Shown one piece after another: positions 9,849 to 19,409 of a stretch of DNA of 33,553 bases. The translations under genes were made by a program, and so were the position numbers. The notes below the pieces were generated by a model. It ran no database searches. It was given only the letters and a program-made list of their open reading frames with translations, and was not told where the DNA came from. Source of the stretch: an uncultured Clostridia bacterium (GTDB taxonomy: Bacteria > Bacillota > Clostridia > Peptostreptococcales > Anaerovoracaceae); contig CALZFA010000005.1 of assembly GCA_945644815.1 (NCBI GenBank), positions 1-33,553 on the forward strand, written 5' to 3'. How positions within the stretch are numbered: the stretch's first letter is position 1; every line of letters starts with the position of its first letter.

Positions 9849-12059
9849 TTATTTTCTTGTTTTTTTGGCTTTTGATGCAGTAGCTTTCATATACTTTGAT
9901 GTCTCTTCGTTTCTGCAAAGTTCAAAGTAAATTGGGCTGCATACAAAAATTGATGACAAACATCCTACTACTACACCTATCATAAGAGGAATAACAAATT
10001 CTCTTATGGACGCTGACACCATAATGCATAGAGGTATCATGACCACCAAGGTTGTCAGTGATGTCATAATAGTTCTGTTAAGAGTCTGATTAAGACTTCT
10101 GTCTATATTGGTTTCGTTATTATCCTTGTTATGAATACGTTTGTTTTCCCTAATTCTGTCAAATATTACAATTGTATCGTTGATAGAATATCCTACCAGA
10201 GTAAGAATAGCAGCGATAAACGGATTGTTTACTGTAAAGCCGAATATTGCATAAAAAGCAATTACCATAAGCACATCGTGAACAACGCCTACAACGGCAG
10301 AAAATCCGTATTTCCATGATTTAAATCTGATTACAATGTAAATCAGCATACCTATAGCAGCAATAATAACTGCCTTCAGAGCATTTGCCTTAAGTTCGTC
10401 ACCTACGGATGGTCCAAACTGCTCTGAAGCAAGAACATCATCCTGAGTGACACCATACTTATCTCCCAGAGTTTCTATAATTTCTGTTCTTTCTGCGTTC
10501 TCCAGTGATTTAATTGTCTTTATAACGATCTGTGTATTACCTTCTCCTGCATAAATTATAGTAGGCTCAAGCTCGTAGTCCTTAAGTGTATCCTTTACCT
10601 CATCAATATCCACTTGCTTGCCCATTTCAACCTGAATGTTAGTTCCTCCGGTAAAGTCAATACCGTAATTCATGCCGCCAATTATCATAAACAGAAGTCC
10701 TATTACAATAATTGAAACGCTGATAATATAATACACTTTTCTATGTTTGATAAATGAGAAAGTTTTATTAAGCATCTGTTTTGGCGAACCGTCTTCATTA
10801 ACTCCAAAATACTTATTTTTAGAGAACTTTTTGCTCAGTGCAAGAAGTGAAATAAACAGTTGTGTTATTACTACCGCCGTGAAAATACTAAATACAATAC
10901 CTATAATAAGTGTAAGCGCAAATCCTTTAACAGAGGTCGTGCCGACTTCATAGAGAACTACAGCTGCAATCAAAGTTGTAATCTGTGCATCAAGCACTGT
11001 AGTTAGAGCGTTCTTAAATCCTGAATCTACAGCTACTCTGATAGATTTTCCCGCCATAATTTCTTCTTTAATTCTTGCAAAAATAATTACATTTGCATCT
11101 ACTGCCATACCGATGGAAAGAATAAGTGCTGCAATTCCCGGGAGTGTGAGCACTACTCCCATTCCCGCCATAGACCAAAGGAACAACACTACATAAAGCA
11201 GTAAAGCTATATCTGCTACAAGACCCAGCATCCCGTAGAATACCAGCATAAGTACAAATACTAAAGCAAGCCCTATTGCACCTGCAACGATGGATTTATC
11301 AAGTGCATCCGTTCCGATTGTTGCTGTCTGCACAGATGACTGTATTTCAACCAGTTCAACAGGAAGAGCTCCTCCGCGTATTAGGGCAGCAGTAGTAGAT
11401 GCCTCTTCTTTTGAATAGTTGCCTGTAATTTCACAGTTTCCACCGCTTATTACACCGTCTCTTACTCCCGGATGTGTAATTATCTCATTGTCAAGAACAA
11501 TACCTATTTCGTTCGATGCCATCCCATCAATTGTCGGGGTAACTTCCTTATTGAACGCCTTCCTTGTGCCTTCTTCGAAAAGTGAAGCACCTTCACTGTC
11601 AAACTCAAGAAGAATTTTATAGTTACTTCCGTCTGTAGCAATCTGTGCGTCTTTTACATTGCTTCCGTCTACAACAACTGTTCCGTCAGCAAGTATAAAG
11701 GTCAGTTTTGCAGTCTTTCCTATTGCCTCGATTGCTTCATCTGCATTGTTCACACCAGGTATTTCAACCCTTAATCTCTTATCACCTTCAATGGTGACAG
11801 AAGATTCTGCAACACCCATCTGATTAACACGGTTGTCCAGAACTGCTCTTGTCTGATCCATTAGATCTTCAAGTTCCTCACCGGTGGCATCGGTCTGGGC
11901 TTCCATAACCACATATACGCCGCCGTTAATATCCAGACCGTACTTTAATGCGTCTTTTACTGAATCAACATCTCCTATTCCAAAGAGTGTCACAAACCAG
12001 CCAAAAACAAGTACAATGATTACCAATAAAGCCAGTCCACGTTTAAATTTTAGATTCAT
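9849..12059 (-). CDS. secDF: Protein translocase SecDF (fused SecD-SecF)
   Basis: 'LKYGLDINGGVYVVMEAQ', 'ILSIGMAVDANVIIFARIKEE' (SecD) and 'MNYGIDFTGGTNIQVE', 'GYSINDTIVIFDRIREN' (SecF) in one ORF. ATG at 12059 follows GAGAGG; track starts at 12077. Confidence 0.95.
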   Translation of the reverse strand: MNLKFKRGLALLVIIVLVFGWFVTLFGIGDVDSVKDALKYGLDINGGVYVVMEAQTDATGEELEDLMDQTRAVLDNRVNQMGVAESSVTIEGDKRLRVEIPGVNNADEAIEAIGKTAKLTFILADGTVVVDGSNVKDAQIATDGSNYKILLEFDSEGASLFEEGTRKAFNKEVTPTIDGMASNEIGIVLDNEIITHPGVRDGVISGGNCEITGNYSKEEASTTAALIRGGALPVELVEIQSSVQTATIGTDALDKSIVAGAIGLALVFVLMLVFYGMLGLVADIALLLYVVLFLWSMAGMGVVLTLPGIAALILSIGMAVDANVIIFARIKEEIMAGKSIRVAVDSGFKNALTTVLDAQITTLIAAVVLYEVGTTSVKGFALTLIIGIVFSIFTAVVITQLFISLLALSKKFSKNKYFGVNEDGSPKQMLNKTFSFIKHRKVYYIISVSIIVIGLLFMIIGGMNYGIDFTGGTNIQVEMGKQVDIDEVKDTLKDYELEPTIIYAGEGNTQIVIKTIKSLENAERTEIIETLGDKYGVTQDDVLASEQFGPSVGDELKANALKAVIIAAIGMLIYIVIRFKSWKYGFSAVVGVVHDVLMVIAFYAIFGFTVNNPFIAAILTLVGYSINDTIVIFDRIRENKRIHNKDNNETNIDRSLNQTLNRTIMTSLTTLVVMIPLCIMVSASIREFVIPLMIGVVVGCLSSIFVCSPIYFELCRNEETSKYMKATASKAKKTRK

Positions 12060-12125
12060 ATTACTAAAACCTCTCATTATAAAAATCTAATAATGCACAA
12101 AATCCGGCATTTTATTTTACATTCT

Positions 12126-12154
12126 ATTGTACTACTTTTTGGGTTTATATACAA
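12126..12154 (-). promoter_or_regulatory. Putative sigma-A-type promoter for secDF
   Basis: Minus strand TTGTAT - 17 nt - TACAAT, about 70 nt upstream of the secDF start and downstream of the yajC terminator. Confidence 0.5.
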
Positions 12155-12208
12155 GTAAAATCGTCTGTTTTTCAACATTATTTAATGCTTTCTCCTTCTT
12201 TACTAACT

Positions 12209-12236
12209 AAAAGAGGACAGCTTAAATGCCGTCCTC
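12209..12236 (-). terminator. Rho-independent terminator after yajC
   Basis: Minus strand GAGGACGGC-ATTTAA-GCTGTCCTC-TTTT: 9-bp stem (one GU), 6-nt loop, U-tract. Confidence 0.85.
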
Positions 12237-12275
12237 AGCCTTATTAATTCTTATTTCACACGATTGAAGCCCTTT

Positions 12276-12665
12276 TTATTCATTCTCAGAAGATGATTCC
12301 TGAGCTTCCATTTCTTCTACATCCGATGACTTTCTCAGTCTTTTAGGCATAATCTTCTTAGGCGCTTCTTCTTGCACATCGTCAACGGATTCTCGTCTAG
12401 GTGAAGCTTTTGTGACCGATGAAACAGACCATCTCATCATTTCAAACTTGACCTTGTCGGCACCAACCTGAATGATAAATGATTCGTCCTTGGTCTTTAC
12501 AATTTTACCGCAAATGCCTCCTATTGTAACTATTTCGTCTCCTACCTGCAGGCTTTTTCTCATGTCCTGAATCTGTTTGTCTTTTTTCTTCTGAGGCCTG
12601 ATCATTAAGAAATACATAACTACTATTAAAAGCAATAAAGGCACCAACTGAATCAAAGCATCCAT
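12276..12665 (-). CDS. yajC: Preprotein translocase subunit YajC
   Basis: 'LLLIVVMYFLMIRPQKKKDKQIQDMRKSLQVGDEIVTIGGICGKI'; upstream AGGAG SD. Confidence 0.95.
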   Translation of the reverse strand: MDALIQLVPLLLLIVVMYFLMIRPQKKKDKQIQDMRKSLQVGDEIVTIGGICGKIVKTKDESFIIQVGADKVKFEMMRWSVSSVTKASPRRESVDDVQEEAPKKIMPKRLRKSSDVEEMEAQESSSENE

Positions 12666-12709
12666 ATTTTTTCTCCTCTCAAGTGTGATTTAATTCTTTT
12701 TTTAAATGG

Positions 12710-12793
12710 TGCCGGCGATGGGGGTCGAACCCATACGGTGTTGCCACCACGGGATTTTGAGTCCCGCACGTCTGCCAATTCCATCACGCCGGC
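12710..12793 (-). tRNA. tRNA-Leu, anticodon CAA (genomically encoded CCA at 12707-12709)
   Basis: Minus strand GCCGGCGTGATGGAATTGGCAGAC...CGGGACTCAAAATCCCG...variable arm...GGGTTCGACCCCCATCGCCGGCA+CCA; 7-bp acceptor GCCGGCG/CGCCGGC; anticodon loop CTCAAAA gives CAA. Confidence 0.97.
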
Positions 12794-12816
12794 AAAATGT
12801 TATAAATAACATTACC

Positions 12817-12845
12817 ATAATATCATAACAAAACAGGTTTTTCAA
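12817..12845 (-). promoter_or_regulatory. Putative sigma-A promoter for tRNA-Leu (and probably yajC)
   Basis: Minus strand TTGAAA - 17 nt - TATTAT with extended TGA, just upstream of the tRNA. Confidence 0.7.
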
Positions 12846-12852
12846 TTAGTTT

Positions 12853-14496
12853 TTACTCATTATCTTCATTATTTTTTTCTTCTGTCAAAGTCCATCTCCA
12901 GGTATCGCAGTTCTTGTATATATTATTGAACATCGGCATCTTGTCAGCCTCAAATGTACTGGTTCCAATAAGACTCATTTTTTTGTAACAAAGTGTATAA
13001 TATGGCAATTCATCCAAAAGCAGCTCTTTAAGTTCCTTATATTTTTCCGTATATTGTTGTGGCGTATACAGCCTGTCCAGTTCGGCAGCTTTTGTAGATA
13101 ATCCGTAATTGGTATAACCCCATTCATTTTTTCCGTTAAAAAAGCTTCTGAGATCATAGCTTTCTTCAATTGTGTACCCTGTTATTAAAATGTCAAAATC
13201 CTTAGCCCTAATTGCTCGTATATATTCTGATGCAGGGAGAGATATTACCTCTGTCTTAAGTCCTAATAGCTCCAAATTATTCTTTATGATATGAGCAGCT
13301 GAACTTCTGGTTGCGTTATCCTTGCATGTAAGCACTTCAAGAGTATACCTCTTCCCATCCTTATCCTCCAATACTCCGTCTCCGTTTATATCCTTCCATC
13401 CCATTTGTGAAAGCATTTGCTGTGACTTTTTTATGTCATAGGAATACTCGGATAAGGTGTCTTTTACGCCCATAAAGTTAGGATAATATATGGTATCTGT
13501 CAAGATCCCGTCTCCCATATATGCGCCCTCAAGAATTTTTTTTGTATCAATTCCGTAAGCCAGAGCTTTGCGCATATTTTTTTTGCTTAAGTATGCACTG
13601 CTTGTATTAAAAACAAGAAACTCCACTTTGTTAGATGGAATATCAAATATCTGATAGCCTCTGTCAAGGGCAATTGACTTTCGATTTGCAGCCGAATCAA
13701 CATAACAGCTTACACTGTCTATTTCCATCATATTAGCTGCAAGGTCACGCTCCGGAAGCAGTGTGACAGTTATATTCTTCTCTGCTGCTGTTCCGAAATA
13801 ATTATCGTTTGGTATCAATTCCAGTTGTTTCTTTTTGTTATATGAATTATATTTGTATTGTCCTGTGCCGATAGGTCTGAAATCATCCTTAGCAGCAACA
13901 AAAGCTCCCGTGCCGGAATACTGCGATGATGGTACAATAGGAAAAACCAAATCATCAAGAGAACAGTTATAATTATTATTAAAATATATTGCAACAACAT
14001 TCTTGCTGCGCATAAAAGCAGAGTGAATTCTGCTAATCTTATTGTAATATGGACATTTTGAGCCTGCCGCCTTCATTGCATTTATGGTGAAAACAACATC
14101 TGATGCTTTAAGATTGTTGCCATTATGCCACTTTATACCGTCTTTCAACGTCACCTCTATAAATGCCTTTTCGGTATTTATTGTGTACTCAGATGCAAGT
14201 CGAGGTATAACACTCATGTTTTCATCATAATCATACAATCCATCGTAAATAAGTTTTGAAATGTAATAGACATCCTCGCTCTGTGAAATAACGGGATTCA
14301 AAGTATCTATTGTTTCCGAAGACAGAAAAAGGGTGTCTTGCTCAATGTACTCAATGCTTGGGTCAATATTCAGAACCTCTTCCTTATATATTTCAACGCT
14401 GGATAAAATGACGGCAAAAATAAGAATAATTATAACAACACCTATCCAGTATTTTTTCATAAAATCTAAAATTTTTGAGCCATTATTTTTTTTCAT
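12853..14496 (-). CDS. ABC transporter substrate-binding protein, family 5 (peptide/nickel-type), N-terminally membrane anchored
   Basis: 'LASEYTI..KAFIEVTLKDGIKWHNGNNLKASDVVFTINAMK', 'NKVEFLVFNTS...MRKALAYGIDTKKIL', 'GWKDINGDGVLEDKDGK' typical of SBP_bac_5; N-terminus 'YWIGVVIIILIFAVILSSVEIY' is a TM segment with no lipobox Cys. Confidence 0.88.
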   Translation of the reverse strand: MKKNNGSKILDFMKKYWIGVVIIILIFAVILSSVEIYKEEVLNIDPSIEYIEQDTLFLSSETIDTLNPVISQSEDVYYISKLIYDGLYDYDENMSVIPRLASEYTINTEKAFIEVTLKDGIKWHNGNNLKASDVVFTINAMKAAGSKCPYYNKISRIHSAFMRSKNVVAIYFNNNYNCSLDDLVFPIVPSSQYSGTGAFVAAKDDFRPIGTGQYKYNSYNKKKQLELIPNDNYFGTAAEKNITVTLLPERDLAANMMEIDSVSCYVDSAANRKSIALDRGYQIFDIPSNKVEFLVFNTSSAYLSKKNMRKALAYGIDTKKILEGAYMGDGILTDTIYYPNFMGVKDTLSEYSYDIKKSQQMLSQMGWKDINGDGVLEDKDGKRYTLEVLTCKDNATRSSAAHIIKNNLELLGLKTEVISLPASEYIRAIRAKDFDILITGYTIEESYDLRSFFNGKNEWGYTNYGLSTKAAELDRLYTPQQYTEKYKELKELLLDELPYYTLCYKKMSLIGTSTFEADKMPMFNNIYKNCDTWRWTLTEEKNNEDNE

Positions 14497-15088
14497 TTTC
14501 TACCCTTTCAATAAGGCTGTCAATCTGCCTGTATAGTTCTTCTAAAGTACCCGAATTATCAATAATATAATCTGCCAGAATAATTTTTTCATCATCACGA
14601 AGCTGATTTGCCATTCTGTCAAAAATAGATTGACGTTCCATTCCATCCCTTTTCATAAGACGATTCACACGTTGCTCCTGTTCACATATTACAAGCCAGT
14701 TTTCATCGGTGCAGTCATTCATACCACACTCAAAAAGAAGCGGAGCATCTAAAACAACAATACTTTCATTTCCCTGTACTTTAAGTTTTGCAATCCTTTG
14801 AAGAGTCAGTTCGATCACTTTTCGGGTGATAATTTCTTCGAGGATTTTGAGCTTTTGAGTATCATTAAAGACGATTGTTCCCAGTTTTTTTCGGTCAAGA
14901 CTGCCATCTTCAAAAAAAACGTCCTGACCAAATGCCGACATTATTGCTCCAAGTGCCTCCCCTCCTTTGGCGGTGAGCTCTCTTGAAATTTTATCTGCAT
15001 CGATTATGTGGCATCCTTTTCCTTTCAGATAAGCGGCAACCGTGGATTTTCCCGACCCCGTTCCGCCTGTCAGTCCTATTACTATCAT
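14483..15088 (-). CDS. coaE: Dephospho-CoA kinase
   Basis: 'MIVIGLTGGTGSGKSTVAAYLKGKGCHIIDADKISREL' P-loop; 201 aa; adjacent to polA. Confidence 0.96.
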   Translation of the reverse strand: MIVIGLTGGTGSGKSTVAAYLKGKGCHIIDADKISRELTAKGGEALGAIMSAFGQDVFFEDGSLDRKKLGTIVFNDTQKLKILEEIITRKVIELTLQRIAKLKVQGNESIVVLDAPLLFECGMNDCTDENWLVICEQEQRVNRLMKRDGMERQSIFDRMANQLRDDEKIILADYIIDNSGTLEELYRQIDSLIERVENEKK

Positions 15089-15105
15089 AATTACTTCTTT
15101 CCCGT

Positions 15106-17760
15106 TTATTTAAGGTCAAACCATGTATGACCCGTGTTTACTTCTGCAATAAGCTTTACAGACAGCTTCATGGCGTTTTCCATATTTCTCACAAGAAGCT
15201 CCTTGATTTCCTCGGTCTTATTTTCAGGCGTCTCTAATATAAGTTCATCATGAACCTGAAGTATAAGTCTGGCTTCAGGATATTTCATCTTTAATTCCCT
15301 ATACACATTTAACATTGCCAGCTTGATAATATCAGCAGCACTTCCCTGAATAGGAGTGTTCATTGCAAGTCTTTCACCCAGCTGGCGAACCATATATGAA
15401 GATGCGGTTATTTCATGGATAGCCCTCTTTCTCCCTAAAATTGTTTCAGAATACCCTGTTTTTTTGGCGTCTGAAATCCGCCCGTCCATGTATTCTTTTA
15501 CTTTACTATGTTTTTTGAAGTATTCGTTTATATATTCTTCTGCCTCTTTTCGTGTAATATGCAGTTCTTCACTGAGGCCAAAACCGCTCATCCCGTAAAT
15601 TACACCGAAATTAACAGCTTTTGCACGACTCCTTTCATATACTGTAATCTGTTCTGCCGGAACACCAAGAACTCTGGCCGCAGTCAGTCTGTGTATATCC
15701 TCTCCTTTGTTAAAAGCATCTATAAGACTTTCATCCTGAGAAAGATGGGCAAGAACCCTAAGCTCAATTTGAGAATAATCGGCTCCCACCAAGGTATATC
15801 CTTCCTCTGCCTCAAATGCGCATCTGAGCTTTCGTCCCAGTTCCTGTCTTACGGGAATATTCTGCAAGTTAGGCTCTGTACAGCTGATTCTTCCCGTTGC
15901 CGTAACGGTCTGCTGAAAATGAGCATGAATTCTTCCGTCGCAGGCTATCAAAGGTTTAAGGCCTTCCACATAAGTTGAATTCAGCTTTGTAAGATTTCTG
16001 TATTCCAAAACCGCAGGAACGATAGGATGTTTTTCTTTTATTTTTTCCAGAATATCCGCACCTGTGCTGTAACCCCGTTTTGTCTTTTTCCCTGAAGGAA
16101 GCTTCAATTTTTCAAAAAGAACTTCTCCCAACTGAACAGTTGAATTTATATTGAACTCATATCCGGCATATTCATAAATCTCAAGCTCAAGAAGTTTGAT
16201 CTTATCTTTAAGCTGAACTCCGAAATCGTCAATAAAGTCCTTATTTGCCTTTATTCCGTTTAATTCCATGGAGGCAAGAACCTCTATCAGCGGTAGTTCA
16301 ACATCATAAAGAATTTTGCAAAGATTATTATTTTCAATATCTGATTCCTGACATTGTCTTATGTCTCTTATAATGCCGCTCATCAATACTCCATAATCTG
16401 CTAATGCGTCATTATTGTCGGAAAATATTTCAAACTGACCGTTTTCACCAACAAATGAACTTTCATCAGGCAAATCCCTGTGCAGCTTTTCAAGTGTAAG
16501 AGTCTTTAAATCATATTTGTTTCTTGAAACATCAAGGACATATTCTGCTATAGCCGTGTCGTATGATATTGTAAAATTTTTGAGTCCAAAATACATAAGA
16601 GAATAGACATCATCTTTTATATCATGACCGAAAAAAGAGACATCAAGTCTGTCAATATATCCTGCGGCTTTATCAGCTTTTACTGACAAAGTGTCAATAT
16701 AAAATGCTTTTTCTTCGTCCATAATAAATATCCCCTGAATTTCGGGTGTTCTTATATGACTATGGTCACCGAAAACTTTTAGAAATACTTCCTTACCGGC
16801 CAGAACCATCAGTTTATCAAGTTCGTCTGCAGTTTTAATCACTTCTTTCTCAGCCTTTATCTGTTTAATGCCTTCAGAAGCGTCTTCATGAACGGGTATT
16901 TTCATCTTTTTTAGAAAACTGTTAAATTCCAGTTTCCTGTATATTTCTATCAGTTTGTCATAATCAGGCTCCTCTTCCTTTAAAGATTCAAATTTAAACT
17001 CTACAGGAACATACCTGTTTATGGTAGCAAGTTGCTTGCTCATAAGAGCCAGCTGGGCATTTTCTTCAACTTTATTGCGAAGACTTTCCTTTGCAATCTG
17101 CTCCGTATTGGCAAGCATATTATCTATTGAACCAAACTGTTGGAGCAGCTTTATGCCCGTTTTCTCTCCCACTCCGGGGATTCCCGGAATATTATCCGAA
17201 GAATCCCCCATCAATCCTTTTAAATCAATGAACTGAGCAGGAGTAAGATTATATCTTTCCAACATTTTATCATGATCAAAGAGCTCGAACTCGGTAACAC
17301 CCTTCTTGGTGATAAGCACCTTTGTCTTGTCAGTAGCAAGCTGGAGAGCATCCTTGTCGCCGGTTACAATCAGAGGCTCCATCTCCAGTTCCTCAGCCAG
17401 TCTTGCCACTGTGCCGATTATATCATCGGCTTCAAAACCTTCCATTTCAAGAATAGGTATGTTCATGGCCTGAAGAATTTCTTTGAGAAGGGGCATCTGC
17501 ATTGCAAGCTCAGGAGGCATAGGTTTTCTTCCGGCTTTATATTCCGTGTATTCAAGATGCCTGAAAGTTGGCGCCTTAAGGTCAAATGCTACCGTAAGAT
17601 AGCCCGGTTTATAGTCTTCTCTTATTTTAGTGAGCATGTTAAGAAAACCATAGATACCTTGTGTATATATTCCTTCCCGGGTTATCATTGGTCTCTGCAT
17701 AGCATAATATGCCCTGTTAATCAAGCTGTTCCCGTCGATAATGACAACTCTTTCTCCCAT
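15106..17760 (-). CDS. polA: DNA polymerase I
   Basis: 5' nuclease domain 'GDKDALQLA', 'GLMGDSSDNIPGIPGVGEKT'; polymerase 'GADYSQIELRVLAHLS', 'RSRAKAVNFGVIYGMSGFGL', 'LQVHDELILE'; 884 aa. Confidence 0.97.
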   Translation of the reverse strand: MGERVVIIDGNSLINRAYYAMQRPMITREGIYTQGIYGFLNMLTKIREDYKPGYLTVAFDLKAPTFRHLEYTEYKAGRKPMPPELAMQMPLLKEILQAMNIPILEMEGFEADDIIGTVARLAEELEMEPLIVTGDKDALQLATDKTKVLITKKGVTEFELFDHDKMLERYNLTPAQFIDLKGLMGDSSDNIPGIPGVGEKTGIKLLQQFGSIDNMLANTEQIAKESLRNKVEENAQLALMSKQLATINRYVPVEFKFESLKEEEPDYDKLIEIYRKLEFNSFLKKMKIPVHEDASEGIKQIKAEKEVIKTADELDKLMVLAGKEVFLKVFGDHSHIRTPEIQGIFIMDEEKAFYIDTLSVKADKAAGYIDRLDVSFFGHDIKDDVYSLMYFGLKNFTISYDTAIAEYVLDVSRNKYDLKTLTLEKLHRDLPDESSFVGENGQFEIFSDNNDALADYGVLMSGIIRDIRQCQESDIENNNLCKILYDVELPLIEVLASMELNGIKANKDFIDDFGVQLKDKIKLLELEIYEYAGYEFNINSTVQLGEVLFEKLKLPSGKKTKRGYSTGADILEKIKEKHPIVPAVLEYRNLTKLNSTYVEGLKPLIACDGRIHAHFQQTVTATGRISCTEPNLQNIPVRQELGRKLRCAFEAEEGYTLVGADYSQIELRVLAHLSQDESLIDAFNKGEDIHRLTAARVLGVPAEQITVYERSRAKAVNFGVIYGMSGFGLSEELHITRKEAEEYINEYFKKHSKVKEYMDGRISDAKKTGYSETILGRKRAIHEITASSYMVRQLGERLAMNTPIQGSAADIIKLAMLNVYRELKMKYPEARLILQVHDELILETPENKTEEIKELLVRNMENAMKLSVKLIAEVNTGHTWFDLK

Positions 17761-17779
17761 GAAAAACTCCCTTTATCTA

Positions 17780-19387
17780 TCAGACGATAATCTTAATCGC
17801 CATTACAATTGCAATAATTACACCTACTATAGACTCTCCTCCCAAAAGACCGGACGCTATAATTGTGCCGCGTCCTTCCTTTTCAAAGGACGGAAATGCC
17901 TTATCTACTGCAAATCTGATGAGCCCGCCGATAAAAGCAGTAGCCGAAAGATAAAACGGAAGATATACACCCAGTCCCAGCGTTATAACAGGAAAGTTTA
18001 CACAATAAAGTATTACCGCAACGACCAGTCCAATGACAAATGCCGGTATGTGTGATATTCCTCCCACCATTGCAGCAACTGCAGATGCCTGCGCAGCAGG
18101 AAACATTTCTCCGCCGAAGGCTTCTCCGCCATAGGCTTTAAGTATAACTGCAAGAATAACTACAGAAACCACTCCGCCGATAAGTGCGCCGACAACCTCC
18201 GCAATCCACTGCGCTTTTGGATCACTGTGAAGAATCTGCCCTGCTTTAAAATCATTCATAACATCGCCTACCAGACCGCAGGCAACAGCTACAACTGCAG
18301 CTACATAGAAAGCCTCAATATCGCCTATGTTTGAAACAGCCTTTGAAGCCAGCAGAACTATTATTCCAAAAATTTCCATAGGATTTATTCCTGATTGACC
18401 TACGCACTGTGCTGACATGGATGTTGCAAGCCAGGCACCCAAAATTGTTATTACGGAAGCCAAAAGTCCCATATCTGTCACAAATGTAAAAACGGCTGCA
18501 ATAACAATCATAACAAATGGAGCCCATCTCATGTTGATAAATGTATCACCAAGCTTATCTTTAATGAACATGGATCCAAAGATATCCTTTGCCTTTGGAA
18601 TAATTCCTTTTACAAGAATTCCAAGTCCTGTACCTACCATAAGTCCGATACCGAGAGATGATTTAATGTTTGCCGCCTCTGTTAGATCCCAGAAACCAAG
18701 TTCAGTGCCTCCTACAAGTATCCCGAAGTCTCCTATGAGTGCTCCGAGAAACCAGACTCCAATTACAACAGGACCTATTATGTAACCTATTGATATGAGC
18801 ATAGGAGAAAACCATATACCTGTCAAGGAGCCGTAGCTTCCGGCAATTTTGCTGCTTATAAGTGTGGCCGGTATTTTTTGAAGCCAGTCTCTCAAAGCGG
18901 TAAATACTCCTGCAATTCCCATGGAAATGAAGAGCAGACCTGCCTTCTTTTTGTCACTGTCACCTACCTCAAGTGTCGCAGCTGCAGCCTGTCCCATTGC
19001 ATAGGGAAGTTCTTTTGTTTCGATAAAGTACTTCCTGAAAAGAGCTGTGAAAATCAATCCAAGAACCACTCCTCCGAGCGTAACCGCCAAGAGTACAGTA
19101 ATTGAAAGCTCATTATCAGGATTTAACATCCAGATGCCCGGAATGGTGAAAGCCAATCCTCCTGCTACCATAGCTCCTGCAGACATTGCAGTCTGAGTAA
19201 CATTGATCTCCTGGAGATTGGTATTTCCCATGAGCTTCAGAACGAACATCGAAACAAGAACAACGAACATAATCGGCCAAGGCAGTGAGCTGAGTTTTAG
19301 TGCTATAAACATTGAACTCATAGTAAGAATAATGCTGCCGATTGAACCGATAACCAGTCCGCGCACCGTTAGTTGTTTTTCGTTCAT
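17780..19387 (-). CDS. OPT family oligopeptide transporter
   Basis: Polytopic, 'MNEKQLTVRGLVIGSIGSIILTMSSMFIALKLSSLPWPIMFVVL', 'ELPYAMGQAAAATLEVGD', 'DVMNDFKAGQILHSDPKAQWIAEVVGALIG' as in OPT transporters. Confidence 0.88.
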   Translation of the reverse strand: MNEKQLTVRGLVIGSIGSIILTMSSMFIALKLSSLPWPIMFVVLVSMFVLKLMGNTNLQEINVTQTAMSAGAMVAGGLAFTIPGIWMLNPDNELSITVLLAVTLGGVVLGLIFTALFRKYFIETKELPYAMGQAAAATLEVGDSDKKKAGLLFISMGIAGVFTALRDWLQKIPATLISSKIAGSYGSLTGIWFSPMLISIGYIIGPVVIGVWFLGALIGDFGILVGGTELGFWDLTEAANIKSSLGIGLMVGTGLGILVKGIIPKAKDIFGSMFIKDKLGDTFINMRWAPFVMIVIAAVFTFVTDMGLLASVITILGAWLATSMSAQCVGQSGINPMEIFGIIVLLASKAVSNIGDIEAFYVAAVVAVACGLVGDVMNDFKAGQILHSDPKAQWIAEVVGALIGGVVSVVILAVILKAYGGEAFGGEMFPAAQASAVAAMVGGISHIPAFVIGLVVAVILYCVNFPVITLGLGVYLPFYLSATAFIGGLIRFAVDKAFPSFEKEGRGTIIASGLLGGESIVGVIIAIVMAIKIIV

Positions 19388-19409
19388 CTTTTTACCTCTA
19401 CTAAAATTT

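Noticed and set aside
15106-17760. Loss of the 3'-5' exonuclease acidic motif in polA as a novelty
   Set aside because: The DxE motif is not apparent, but inactive 3'-5' exonuclease domains are well known in Firmicute and thermophile Pol I.
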